A program made the translations under genes and the position numbers. Source: Cloeon dipterum (lineage: Eukaryota > Arthropoda > Insecta > Ephemeroptera > Baetidae). From it: DNA of 64,000 nucleotides. The notes beneath the pieces were generated by a model, which worked only from the letters and a program-made list of their open reading frames with translations, did not search any database and was not told where the DNA came from. Positions 46,456-58,311 of this stretch are shown piece by piece. The DNA is taken from the NCBI RefSeq assembly GCF_949628265.1, contig NC_088789.1, positions 23,615,883 to 23,679,882 of the forward strand. Direction: 5' to 3'. How positions within the stretch are numbered: the stretch's first letter is position 1; every line of letters starts with the position of its first letter.

Positions 46456-49400
46456 CTAGCGCCAGTGGCCGCCGTAATGACCCTTGCCGTGGTACCAGCC
46501 GTGATGACCGTAGCCGTAATAATAAGGGTAATGGTAGTGATGCGGATAGTGGTAGTAGTGCGAGTGGTGATGCAACCCGCCAAGCAGTCCCAGCAGACCT
46601 GCAATGAGAACCAGTTTCAGAATTGGATTAGATTGATTTTGCAAAAAAAAAAATAGAGTGGCTTGCTTTCTTAGCAAGCAAGCAAGCGAGCGCGCTAGAT
46701 TTATTGCCGTCTTTTTCCTCGGGCCATTACTACGCGCGTCGTTGAGATTCTGCGGACCGGATTTACTACCCCGGAAAGACTTGCGGCGGGTGAAGTAACT
46801 CTCGTGAGAAGATTATTTGGGGTGCGGAGGCGGAGGAAGAAAAACTTTGAAATGTAACAAGTGTGCTAATGCTACTTTAATCGATCGGCCTATGCGAGAC
46901 TGACGAAAGAGTGGACGCTAGATTATCTCAACAAGTGGGCCCAGCAGTAGAATAAATTCAAAATATTAGGATAGGAAATATGTTTTACTACATAAAGAAT
47001 TAATCTGGCCAGTGCCGTTGCCATTCACAATTCTCAATCACCTAGAAAATAAATGTATTTGGATTAATGAAAAACTTTCTGTCCATTAATTTATATTGAA
47101 TTAAAAGTGTTTAAATTTTTTTTATTTAAATCTCAAATCTATATAAAAATTGTTATTGCCTTTAAAATTAAATGATTTTTAAATTATTAAAAAAATAATA
47201 ATAATTTGTAGACTGCTTAATTGAGTCAAATTCTGTGAGACTGAAACGATGATTAATGAGAACTGGCGTGGTCCAGATTTTCCCGACACACATATTTTTA
47301 CTAGATTTGCTTGTCATGGCTATCACTTTGTTTCCTCTAATGATAATGCAACTTTCCATTATGAACCTAATATTGACTGAAGATGTAATTTCTGTGGCGA
47401 GACGTGAAAAATATCATATTCAATCGTGTACGGCAAGAAAATTAACTCCTATAGAATAATAAAAAATTTGTTAAAATTGATAAATTGAGTATATTTCATA
47501 TTCAAGTACGCATGTGCCTTTAATAAAAACATTAATTAATTAAAAAATTTGTAAGTTTTATATAATAAAAAATTCTTTTGTTAGCACGAAAAACACGTTT
47601 TAAAATTGTCTTAAAAATAATTATTAAAAGTTTTAATTTATAATCTAGCAAAAATTTTGAAGTAAAACATTATGAAATGAATAATATTTTAATAATGAGT
47701 TTAACAATTTTTGCAATACGCAAAAATGCTTGCTATTTTTTGCGCCTCAAACGTAATTTTAAAATACCACACAACAATAATCCCGGCATGATTACCTTAC
47801 AAGCTTTAAAAATCTCAGAAATTTAAACTATATGATCAAATCAAATTCTAGCTCTTTCCCAACTTTTAGAGAGCATTTGAGGTACAGGTCAAAATGATTT
47901 TTCATGAATTTGATAAAAATAATATCCACTTTAAAGCTGGTAAGATGAGGATATTTAATAATGTAGTGCCTGCTAATAGGTGGCACTCTCCTCCCCCTTT
48001 TAACCATAGAATAATTAAGCAGTCAAAAAATCACTGCTTATCTAACACACTTTTGATCTTGAGAAATTTACCTATTTTTGGTGTCACTGCCCTTTTAAAT
48101 CTTTCAATTATATTCAGAAAGTTTATAGCTTCAAAACTCGATTTAAAATGCTAATTGCTATGTACAGACATGAGTTTATTTTGAATAAATTTAAATAGCT
48201 AATAAATGATATACATAAAATTCCCCCTTTAATTCAGCACTCCCAGTGTAATTTCTGATTTAATTAAAGTCCAAATCCAGTCTCTCCCAAATATTATTTT
48301 TGCATTGAGGGAGTTGAATTGCCATGGAAATTCCCATCGCTACATTGCAAAATCTCATTCGCTCTGCCAAAGTGGGAATTCAAACAGGCTCTGAGTGAGT
48401 TTGATTGATGAAATACAGCACTCGACAGGCTAAACAACTCCACCGAGCGAAATCATATTTATGAAAGGCAGAGTATTTTTTAGGGGTTTTTTCCACGTCG
48501 CGTGCTTTGAGAACAAAAACAATTATAAACACAGCTGGAACAAAATGAGTTTGCTGTGTTAGTAATGATCATTTCAGCAACTCCTTGAAAAAGTTTATCC
48601 TTGTGCCGCAATAAAAAGCTGATTTGGTTAAGCGCGAGAAAATCGATCCACTCCTGCGGTTGACGCACAGCAGGGGCGGAAAAATATCGCTCTCGCGCGT
48701 CAAGTGCATTTCATCAGATGCAAATTCGATTATAAGCCGGCACACACGCGCGCAACCGTCTTCACAAAAGGGCGAAAGTTGAGCTTAATTGTAATTATCG
48801 CCACCCCCGCAACGCTCGAGAGTGACAGCAGACAGTCCCCACCCCCTACTTTGCAGCTCCTCTGTCAGCGAAATTCACGCGCTTTCCTCCGAACTCACCG
48901 GGCGCATAATTGTTTTCCGGTGGTGGCTGTCACCGAAATCTAGCTCTCGGGCAAACACCGTGCTGAGTGCGCAAGTATGCGGTCTTATCTACTCACTCTA
49001 CACACAATTCATGTTGCATAATTCAATTATTCGTTATGCAAACGAGAGATACACACTAACACACACTCACCGAATGTTGGTTGCGGCGACGGCATCGCAC
49101 AGATTAGCGCAAACACTGTCATCAGGATTGCCACTTGCAGCTGAAATTAATTTAATCGCATTAGCACCGTGATGATTGCCTTGAATAATTCACCCCCCTG
49201 CCTCCACCACCCCCGGACTGAAATTCCCGGCGTGCATTTTAACTGGCACTCAGTCCGAGTGCCGGAAATTAGCCGCATGTGAAGTGCGCTCCTGTGTTTA
49301 ACGACCCCCTTAACATGCTCGTTTTAATTTTCGTGTTTACTCTGGCAAATTGGAAAAAGTGCGACACTGCTCATTTCCGCCGAAAAGGCCACGCTAATTA

Positions 49401-50356
49401 GATGTGGCTGGCTGAAAAAGTTGGTTGTTTTGATGACAATGGATAGAGCTAGGCGTTTTATTTTTAATAGCTTTTTTAGTTTACTTTGCAGGGGGTTTCA
49501 TTAATTTGAATCGCAGCAAGAAAATATTAAAAGAGAATGCGACTGTTCTTGAAGATACTACATACGCAATTGTGATTACAAAGGGGGAATTTTTTAATCA
49601 AGATGACAGTCAACGGTTTTGACAAAACCTTGCAACAATCAAAACTTAATTAGTTTATTTTGATTACCATTTTCACCTTTTCCCTTTGTCTAATTTTTTT
49701 AAGTAGACTCAGTGAAAATTCGAACAGCGCTACATGGTTTTATTTAGATTACTTTTTAATTGGTCGACGAGTTAAGGGAATTATTCTAAAAACCCTGAAA
49801 CACTGGGGACTCGGGAAACAATATTTTAAACGTGTATTTAACTACGTACAATAAAATTGAGTTTTATCCTTTTAGCTTGAAAATTGTCTCCTCAATTTAT
49901 TTTTTCATAAAAATGCCCTCTTTTAATGAAAAACTGTTAATCTATTTTAGTTTGATTTGAAATGTAAAAAATATATTTCCAAAATAAAAATGGTAGTTTT
50001 GTCCAGTTTAAATTATTTCTGGGGCAATTTTATCCCACTCAAAATTAATATAATTAACTGATGTAAAATAATTATCACATATGCATTTCCCATATAAATT
50101 GGCATATTAATTAAGACAAATTTGTTTGAAACGTCAAAAAAATTTAATTTTAGGATTTCAATTGGTTTTAACATGAGTTTGAAATGTTTAAAAATTCCAT
50201 CATTCACGCTTATTTTAAGAAAAATAAAAAAAATTCCAGCCATAACAGTCGAAAAAGCCAGCGTGAAAGATTAAAATCAGTCTGTAAAATATTCAACAGA
50301 GATTGGAAACGTAAAGTCTGTGGAAAACTCACCGTGCGATGCTCTGATATTGGCAT
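46456..50356 (-). CDS. Small secreted His/Tyr/Gly-rich peptide, three coding exons, 78 residues
   Basis: Coding exons are 50356-50333, 49140-49071 and 46598-46456. All have consensus sites and the phases (0, then 1) join without error, ending in TAG. The start MPISEHRT leads into LQVAILMTVFALICA, a signal peptide, followed by MPSPQPTFG. The mature region begins GGLLGLLGGLHHHSHYY and is then extremely rich in His (13) and Tyr (11), with Gly and Trp (GYGHHGWYHGKGHYGGHW). Similar compositions occur in insect antimicrobial, metal-binding and cuticle or silk-associated peptides, so the role is not determined. A TATA box at 50425-50433 supports the first exon. The exon plan matches the other small secreted peptide gene (30429-37108). 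The first exon is the least certain. Confidence 0.65.
47000..48960. other. Intron 2 of the His/Tyr-rich gene, AT-rich
   Basis: The open frames 47256-47459 and 47894-48154 (plus) have no recognised features. I see nothing functional beyond AT-rich sequence. Confidence 0.4.
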
Positions 50357-50424
50357 GATGAATGTTTGAATAATTCAGCGCCAACAAAATGCAGAAAGTG
50401 GGCCCCAAGCCCGGTGCTCTCCGC

Positions 50425-50433
50425 TTTTTTATA
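50425..50433 (-). promoter_or_regulatory. TATA box of the His/Tyr-rich peptide gene
   Basis: TATAAAAAA on the minus strand, about 70 bp upstream of the proposed ATG at 50356, giving room for a start site near 50400. Confidence 0.45.
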
Positions 50434-51105
50434 TGTATATTTCCCTCCTCTGCGAGCGGAATAATGGAGTCTTTGTACCTGGCCGGAATTGGCCAACTCG
50501 GCACAGCACCCCCATGTGAAAGCCTAAATCGAGTCAATCCCGCTGTTTCATTTGCGCAAAAATGAAATCGTGCCAGCGTGGGGCGCGTGTATGACAAAAA
50601 GTGAAATTTGAATGTCAAAATTTCATCCGCTGCGTTGATGCGGAAGCGGGGAGTGCTTACCGGCAGTTTCTTGATATAAATTTGAGAGCGTTGGCAGCTG
50701 TCTTCTTCTCCTATACTTAATGAAAATGACAAGGGTTGGGAAATTTAGACGCTTGAATTTTTATTTCCAGAGCATTTTTTTCAGAATCTTGATTTGTGCA
50801 CTTAAAATTATCATAAATAAAATTTTATGACGTAAAGTCTGTTTTAAATTACATATAAAAACACTTAAAGTCTGGTAAAAAAATAATTTTTACAAGCAGA
50901 AGATGGTTCAAACTTCCTCGAAGCTCTAAAACTTTGTGGTGGTTAGCGTATAAATAAAAATTGCGTTTTGAAACCTAGCAATTCTAGAAAAATAATGTTA
51001 TCAAAATTGGGCTGCATTGGAATCGCATTTCCCGAAGTTTTGTATCTTTTTTTAATTTATTGGCAACTTTCCAATCTTAAGCAGTTGGTTTAAGTGGATA
51101 ATTAA

Positions 51106-51534
51106 AGCAGATTGATACTGCTAAATCCTGGAAAATGCTTGTTGCCAAATGCATGTAATCATCCCTTAGGATTAAATTGAATCCAAAATTGATCTAAGTG
51201 TATAGCACTCTAAAATTAGCTGCAAAGTTAGCATGCTTTTCAAATGGTGAGGACTGACTCCTTATTTGAAATCTGATTTTATTTCAACACAAAGAGTTTC
51301 TCCAAAAAGTGGCATACACCGTTGGATAGATCCCGACGAGAGGAATCAAAATCTTCGAAGAAAACGTGGTCAAGCACTGCAAAATTTGGAGCAAATTTGA
51401 AATAGTATGTTTACTGTAGCAAGGTCCTTTTTTATTATGGCAAATTGTAGAACAAATTGTTTATCGATCAACTTTACTGCTGTTGCATCCAACAGTTAAA
51501 ATAATTTTCAATTGTCGCCCTGTATCAATCCCCT
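51106..51534 (+). mobile_element. TTAA-family element, diverged copy with intact target sites
   Basis: TTAA at 51102-51105 and 51535-51538 flank a body starting agcagattgatactg and ending tgtatcaatccccct-like sequence. It has the same internal order as the 1780 copy but clearly more divergence, so it is an older insertion or a subfamily. Confidence 0.72.
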
Positions 51535-51758
51535 TTAAGCAGTTAAAAATAATTTGCATTGTTGAATACAACTATAGCAAGTATAGTATGTAAAATACAA
51601 AATCTATCAAAAAATGTTAATCTTTAGCCGGAAATCGCAACAATGCTTGGTTATTCAGACCAAGAAAAATTCCCAATCATGTTTCATTTAATGGAAAATA
51701 GCTAAAAATTAAAACGGAAACAATTCTGAATTTTAGATACGGGTATTTTTGGTCTTAA

Positions 51759-52193
51759 GGAGGAATGATACTGGAAAAGCCCGGAAAATGCTTGTTGCCA
51801 ATGCATAAACTCGTCCCTTAGGGTTCAGTTAAAGCCTAAATTGACCTAAGAAGCACTGTAATTTTTTGAGAAAATTGGCTGGAAAGTTAGCGTGCTTTTC
51901 AAATGGTAATAGCTGTCTCCTTACTTGAAATCCGATTTAATTTCAAAACCAAGAGTTTCCCCAATAAGTGGCAGACACCGTTGAACAGATCTCGACGAGA
52001 GGAATCGGAATATGCCCAGAAAATATGTTCTAGCACTGTAACTTTTACAGAGAATTGGCAAAATTTGAATTTTTATTGTAGGAAGGTCATTTTTTTATTA
52101 TTGCAAATTGTTGAACAAATTGTTTATCGGTCAATTGTTTAAGGCATCCAATAATTTATATAATTTTCAATTGTTGCCCAGTATCATTCCACT
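51759..52193 (+). mobile_element. Intact TTAA-family element (435 bp)
   Basis: TTAA at 51755-51758 and 52194-52197. The left terminus ggaggaatgatactgg and right terminus ccagtatcattccact are inverted repeats. Nearly identical to the copies at 1780 and 19631, indicating recent spread. Confidence 0.8.
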
Positions 52194-54232
52194 TTAAATG
52201 GTACCAAAATCAAATAAATAGAGCCTATATATAAACCTTTAAAAAACAGCCTCATATTTTTGTTGATAAACGTCTTCTTCTATAATTCCCTACCCTGGTT
52301 ATGACGAGCCGGATGAAATTAGGGCAATAAAAACGACGTCAAACTGCTCTCCTGTGCGCGGATACCCCTTTCAAGCTGGCAGAGTCCCACGAGAGCAATT
52401 AATTGAAAAGTTTAACCTTTTGCAAACTTTCGGCAGCGAAGTTGTCACTTTTATGCTCGCTCAGCAAACCTGGGGTGATTGAATGATTCTGCTGGCGTGC
52501 GCTGGCAGACACAAATATCGGATTTCTCTCATACCCTAATAAACATCCGGCGTATTCGATTCAGCAGCTCGCCGAGGCTTTTAGCAGCAATTAATCGAGT
52601 CTCATTACGCTGCTAGCGTGTGCACATCCGCAGGGGATGATTGATATTAAAATGACGAGAGACGTTAAATTTTCTTTGTTCACCGTTCCTCTCTGCTATA
52701 CGATGATGAGAATATGGAATTGACTCAGACTGCTTGAGTGGCCGCGTGCACTTAAATTCAATTCCGAACGAACGAACCAACCCCCCTATATGTACTCCTT
52801 TTAAGATAAGGGACGTATTTAATTAGCTGAGGAGAAAGAGAAGTGCACGCGCGGCTCTCGATATATGTATTTGCTCTATACGTCGCTACGTCGGTGCTCA
52901 TTCTTCCTGCTTGCCTGCAGCGTCGTCACTCATAGTCAGTACCACTTCTTGAAAAGCCATTGCTGGCTGCCTCAGAGAGTGAAGCATCAAATTATACGCG
53001 TGTACAATGGAGCTGGTGCATACGGCACGTGTGCACCGGGAAATGAAATATGTATACACTCGGCTTCTATACAGTTTATATTAAACATCCACCTTTTATT
53101 TCAGTGGAGCGCGTCCTTCGCATTATACAAGAGTTCACATACATCGATCAAACAGAGATTTACAAAGAAACTCCCTCTCCATCTGCGGAACAGTTTATTT
53201 AAATGAGGGGTGGCAACAGACTTAAGGAATAAATTTAACATCATTTTAATGCGCTTCAGGGTGAAATTAAAATTCTGCTAGCATACCAAAATTATTTATT
53301 GCTCTTTTAGTTTTAAATTTTTGCTAATTTGGAAGAATATTTAATACAGGTGGTTTAAGAGTTAAGGGTTATTAATGGCTAAAATATCAACTGAAATAAA
53401 GGGTGATCCAATATTTTTTAGGATTTGATATTTAGATTGTTAGAATGATTAATTAATTTTTCTAGATTCTCGAACCATTTCGAGGTCAAAAATAAAATCA
53501 GGGCCAGAAAAATTATGATTGTCAGGGTCTGATTTTGTTAGTGTGAAAATATTAACAGCTTGAGAGGAAAATCAAGATTTCAAAGCAATCGTTGATTTTT
53601 ATTAGCAATTTTGTTTAGTTGATTTTTGGTCCAAATTAGAAAAAAGTCACCATTTCATAACATTAAAGCTGTTAAAGGGAAGTTCCAACCTTTACCTTTT
53701 TGCAGGGGAGGTTATGGAATGTTGCTTTAAAACTAATTAAGAATCAACAGGATGATAAATCAAATTGAGAAGAATTCCAATAGATGGAGCAGGAAATTAA
53801 ATTTACACAGAGATTAAAAATAAATTAATTGTGCAGAGATGCGAGTGCTTCAATTGATTCTGTTATTCACATCTCTGCGCAATTTAATTAAATTTAAGCT
53901 TTTCCTGACTATAAAAGCTCTATTTAAGAATTTTTCTCGATTCTTTTTTAGTAAATTTTGACATGCGATCTACATAGCTTAGAAAAAAAGAAATTCCTAA
54001 GAAATTCATCAATAAGAGGTAATATTTAGCACAACAGGTTTAAAACTAAAAGAGCAGAATTATTTTTATAACAGTTTTGGACTCTCTCTGCAGTAGTAAA
54101 ATAAATACACACTTAGAAAATAGACAGACTGCTATTAGCTAACTGACGGTAGGGGGGACTTCAATAAATTATTATCTTTTTAATAACAGCTACAATAAAA
54201 TTTGCGTGCATCAACGTGCGAATAATTATGCG

Positions 54233-54667
54233 TCAGGTATTTTGCGGCTGCGGGACGATCCATTGCACCGGCGGCCAGGCCGCGTTGGCGGCGTAATATT
54301 GATCGGGGCGGACGGCGATTGCGGCTGGTGGCTCGTAGGACGACGCCACAGGTGCGGCCGACGAGATTGTCTGGCTGGCCTCTTTTTCCCGGCCACGCTC
54401 GACGGCGTCCGCAATTTTTTGGCCCTCCGCTTTTTTGCCGCGCGGCGAGCAGAAGATGAAGAAGCAGTAGTGGCCAGGGTTCCACTCGACTCTGTTGTTG
54501 GAAATGTTCACAGTCACTTGGATTTTATTGCGCGCCCACTCCCACAAGTTGCTCCACAATGGCGATCTGCGAAAATGAAACTTTTTTACTGCCGCGTTCT
54601 TCGCTTACATTGCCTCTTCCGTCTGGCTAAGCCTCAATAGACAATTCTGCGTTACCTTTTTCGCCAT
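54233..54667 (-). CDS. Small unrecognised protein, two exons, 130 residues
   Basis: Proposed exons are 54667-54609 and 54566-54233, joined in phase 2 across a very short 42-bp intron (gtaagc to cgcag), ending in TGA. The start MAKKVTQNCLLRL has a good initiation context (cggaATGg). The body is aromatic and polar (SPLWSNLWEWARNK, NNRVEWNPGHYCFFIF), then basic and Ala/Glu-rich, ending VQWIVPQPQNT. No signal peptide is visible and no family is recognised. The second exon is the better supported part. An alternative is a longer first intron with donor gtaacg at about 54655, or use of these exons by the upstream gene. Confidence 0.45.
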
Positions 54668-54872
54668 TCCGCGCAAACCGCAACCAGTGCAAAATTTCCT
54701 CCGCAAGCATGCCACATGCACAATCGAAAAAATTTTTAGATTAGTGGGTAGATGTGTGTGTGTACGTTCTACAGAGAGATAGAGAGTCTGAAAATGGAGT
54801 GTAATGAATAAATGAATGATGGTCGATTGGGGGATGGACGGGGGATGATGCAGGCATCGATTTCAGTCAGGT

Positions 54873-57800
54873 TCACGTCTGCTCGTCGAGATGGGCAGGC
54901 GGATTAAATCTCTTCCTCCCCCTGGAAACATAAAGAAGGCCGTCGAGAATTTATTGAACTGTGAGCTAAAGCGCCGCAGCTGTGCGCGAATGAAGCGTGC
55001 CCGATAAGACAATGGACGCAGAGTTATTTCCCTTCGAATAATTTTCACTTCCGATTACACCTTAAAACGACGAAAAACTTAATCGGCAGTGCGACTTTTT
55101 AGTGCGCCACTAATTGCATACTCGTGCTCGTGTAGCGCTAAATGCTTCGAGTTGGCGGGGCGTGAAATCGTTTCGTCGTCCGAATTGGAGAGCGATATAA
55201 TTTGGAACTAAGGGTTATATTAAAAATATTTATATTTCTGTTTTTCACCTGTAAAAAATGTAGCAGTCAATTCATAAATTTCTGTGCCTTAGAGTTAGTT
55301 TTATATCAAAGAGTAAGTCGAGGAATTAAGTTATTTAAAATTAACCACTTAATTTAGAATAAAAACGTTATTAAATTCAGGCGGATAAATTTTTGCATCT
55401 TAGACGCTTTTGGAAATTTGTCGTAATTTGGGCGAATTTATCAACTTTTTAGATAAATTTGATTATTGATGAGAGGTGACTGCTTTTAAAATCGAATTTT
55501 TCTGTTATTATATCGTCTATCCAAAGCTAAGAATACGTTTTGGTTAAATAAATATCTCACCCAATCCCTTTTTTAATATTAAAAATCTTATCTTGAGAGC
55601 ATTGGTTTAAATCTCATATTTGATTTTATCAATAAAGAAAGAATTTGAAACTTATAACTTTTAAAAACATTGACCAATCGTGTCTAAGAATTATTAATAA
55701 TTTTATATAAAAAATTAAATGATTTCTCGTGTTGATGTTTCATTCTGCGATCTTTTTGCCATTGTTCATGTAACTTGCAATTTAATCTGACCTAATTAAT
55801 GTACATAAATAATAATCAAATATGTCTAAATATTGTTCCTAATTATGCTAAGTTAGCAGCTTATACAACCCTTCTAGATTTATAAATAAGATGGAAAGTA
55901 ATTTAAAATTTTGATTGTAAATTATGGCTGCAGTGCAAGAATGAATATTAAAATGTCTTAAAAACAATGTACAAAATGTTTGACCACTTAAAAATACAAT
56001 TTTATGTAAATATAATTAAACTAAATTTAAAGACTTAAGCTAGAAATAATTAAATATGTAAAATTACCGTATTATGAAATATACACTTGTTAAAATTTTT
56101 AAAAGACATAATTTAAAAGTAAAAACAGTACCTGGCACGTGAAAATTCTTGATTCCTGTGTTCAGAAGAGACGGGGACCTCGGGAGATGTCGGTCTCGCT
56201 CTTTGATTTGTCGCTGCTCCAACAGATTCGGTGGCCTCTGGAGCGTTGCGGAGCGGCTTTTCGGCTTCGTCTGGCTTGGTCCTCTGCCTGCCTCGTCGCA
56301 CGGTGCGACGGGTCGTGGCGACGACTTTTTCATCGTCAGCTTCCGCGACAGCTTCAGTTTGTCTCCCTCTGGCCCGCTGGGGCTTGGTGGCCGGTTCCGG
56401 GCTGCGGTCTCTCGACCTGCTGCTCGACGACCGCTGTCTTCCGCGAGTCGATGCCACCGTCGTCGCAGCAGGGGTGGTTGTTGTCGTGGTCGTCGTCGTG
56501 GTGGTCGCCGCCTCGAGCTCGATAGGGGCTGCTGCGACGGAATTCGTCGTCGTCTCGGGCACCGCGGGAATTGGATCGGCAGATAATATATTGGAGATGT
56601 CGAGATTTTCCTTATCAGGAGCGATAAATTCTGTGGTTTTCTCTTCTGGGGGAGGAATTGGCCGATTTAAGGGCGATTCAAAGACCGGAAGAGGAGCCTC
56701 CGTGGCCGGCTCGGCGTATTTTGTGACGGTGGTGACCTCCGAGTCGACCGCCGTCGTCTGCACGCGTTTCGGCGCACGGATTCGCTGCCTGCTGCGCTGC
56801 ACCTCGGTCTGGGCCGCCGGGGGCCGGATGCGGCGTTCGCCACGACCGTCAAAAATGTCCTCCGGAATGGCCGCGTGCACCCTGGCGCGGCCTCTGGATT
56901 GCGCCTTCTGGGGTCTCGGGGGAGGTTCTGGGGTCTCGGCGGCGAGAATCACGTTCTCCGGCTGGCGGGGGGCGGGGGCGGCATTCCACTTGGTCGTGAT
57001 GGCCTCCTCGGCGGGGGCGGCGGCAGCTTCAGGCACGTACGTGGAGCTGTACAGGGCAGGCTCTTCCTGGTTCAGTCTGTGCCGCTCGATCTTGGTCGTG
57101 CGGACCGGAAACGCCCTCAGGGGCTGCTCCTCAGGCTCCTCGGTCACCTCGTAGGATCTGGCACCGAATTTTCCCGAGAGACGGCGGCTGGGGTGTGGGG
57201 CGTCGGCCGCTTTGCTCTCGGCCAGGAACTTGACACCACCCTGCCTGGTCGAGTAAATGACAGGAGCGCCGATGTCTCGCGCTTTCCTCAGTCTGATCGG
57301 CAGGGGCGGCGGCATCAGGCCTTTTATCTCCTCCGTGGCAGCACTTGCCATGATCAGATTCTGCTTATTTTTCTTCGCCTGTTTGGCCTGTCGCATCTTC
57401 TTGGTGCGCGCCTCCTTCTCGGCCTGCTCCTTTTTCGACGCGTTAGTAATGAACAAGACAGGCCCAGTGTTAGTTTCGGATGGGAGTAGGGTTTGGGGGT
57501 TAATACTGCCAGCATGCACCTTTTCCTCTTTGAATAGGGGGTTGTCGAACGGATCCGCGCCAAAGTACTTGGAGACCAGGCAGTCAATCTTGTCTCCCAG
57601 CCCACGCAAGCGGGGCTCGCCCTTGGGACCTTTATCGTCCGGCCCGACGCTTAGAACCGGGGCAATGTCAGGGCATTCCTTGTAATTAGTGCTCTCGTAA
57701 AACGGCAAATCAGGGTTATTCTTTTTGTCAGGCAGGAGTTTAGGGTTGGTAGCGTACCTTTTGGCCGAGTTTTCTGGGGCACTCAGATAGAACGGGTACT

Positions 57801-58311
57801 TTACGACATCCACTGCCGCCTTGGTTGCGGGAACGTCCACCGTGGCGTGCGTAGCCTGATCTCCGGAGGAGTCGGCGTGCTCGGATTTGTGCTCCTTAAT
57901 GTCGTGGTTCTGGAACTGCTCCTTGAAGTCGCCCTGCTTCTCGAAGTGGCCGTGGTCGTATTTCTGGTCCTCGTAGCCCTGCTCGGTGTACACCTCGCCC
58001 AATTTCTTGGTGGTGATCGCCTCCTTCAGCCTCTTGGCCAGCACGATTTCCTCCGGCGTGGTGGCGTCGGACAGCGCCTCCCGCCGCGGCACGAACTTCG
58101 TACTCTTCTCGTGACGCACGCTGGCCAGCACTTTGATGGGCACGAAGCCGAGCTTAACGCGGTGGCCCGGCGGCGGTGTTCCCCAGTGGAACGGCTGTTG
58201 CTTCTGAATGCGTGGGTCCTCGGCCGCAGGGTTTTTCAGCGAGTAATCCGCCCCTCGGGCACTGGCGAGCAGGACAAACAAAGCCGCAGAACAGAGGTAG
58301 AGCGACTGCAT
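54873..58311 (-). CDS. Large secreted Arg/Thr/Pro-rich protein, two exons, 742 residues
   Basis: Exon 58311-56132 (726 codons plus 2 bases) joins exon 54921-54873 in phase 2 through a donor caggtactg and an excellent acceptor (tttatgtttccag), ending in TGA. The start MQSLYLCSAALFVLLASARG is a clear signal peptide; upstream in-frame codons are probably UTR. The N-terminal half is charged, with His/Asp/Glu-rich repeats (YDHGHFEKQGDFKEQF). It also has a conserved-looking block with two of the few cysteines (YKECPDIAPVL and LGDKIDCLVSKYFGADPF). The C-terminal half is disordered, with a Thr run and repeated Arg-Gly-Arg units (SRGRARVH, TRGRQRSS, RRGRQRTKP, ARGRKRFN). The Arg-Gly-Arg theme continues across the splice junction, which supports the exon pair. 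Probably an extracellular-matrix or cuticle-type protein (inference); family unknown. Confidence 0.75.

Larger units (their letters stand above)
50434..54232. other. Intergenic region with two adjacent TTAA-family elements
   Basis: No supported gene. It contains two forward TTAA elements (51106-51534 and 51759-52193) about 225 bp apart. The sequence 52270-53210 is GC-richer, but its open frames show no family features. Confidence 0.5.

Noticed and set aside
54609-54698. Extended exon joining the large secreted gene to the small downstream gene
   Set aside because: The phase fits, but the acceptor near 54699 is poor, while the acceptor at 54922 is strong and continues the Arg-Gly-Arg theme to a stop.
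56139-57685. Long plus-strand frames rich in Ser, Arg and Gly
   Set aside because: Antisense shadows of the large secreted Arg/Thr/Pro-rich exon, which has the signal peptide and splice sites on the minus strand.
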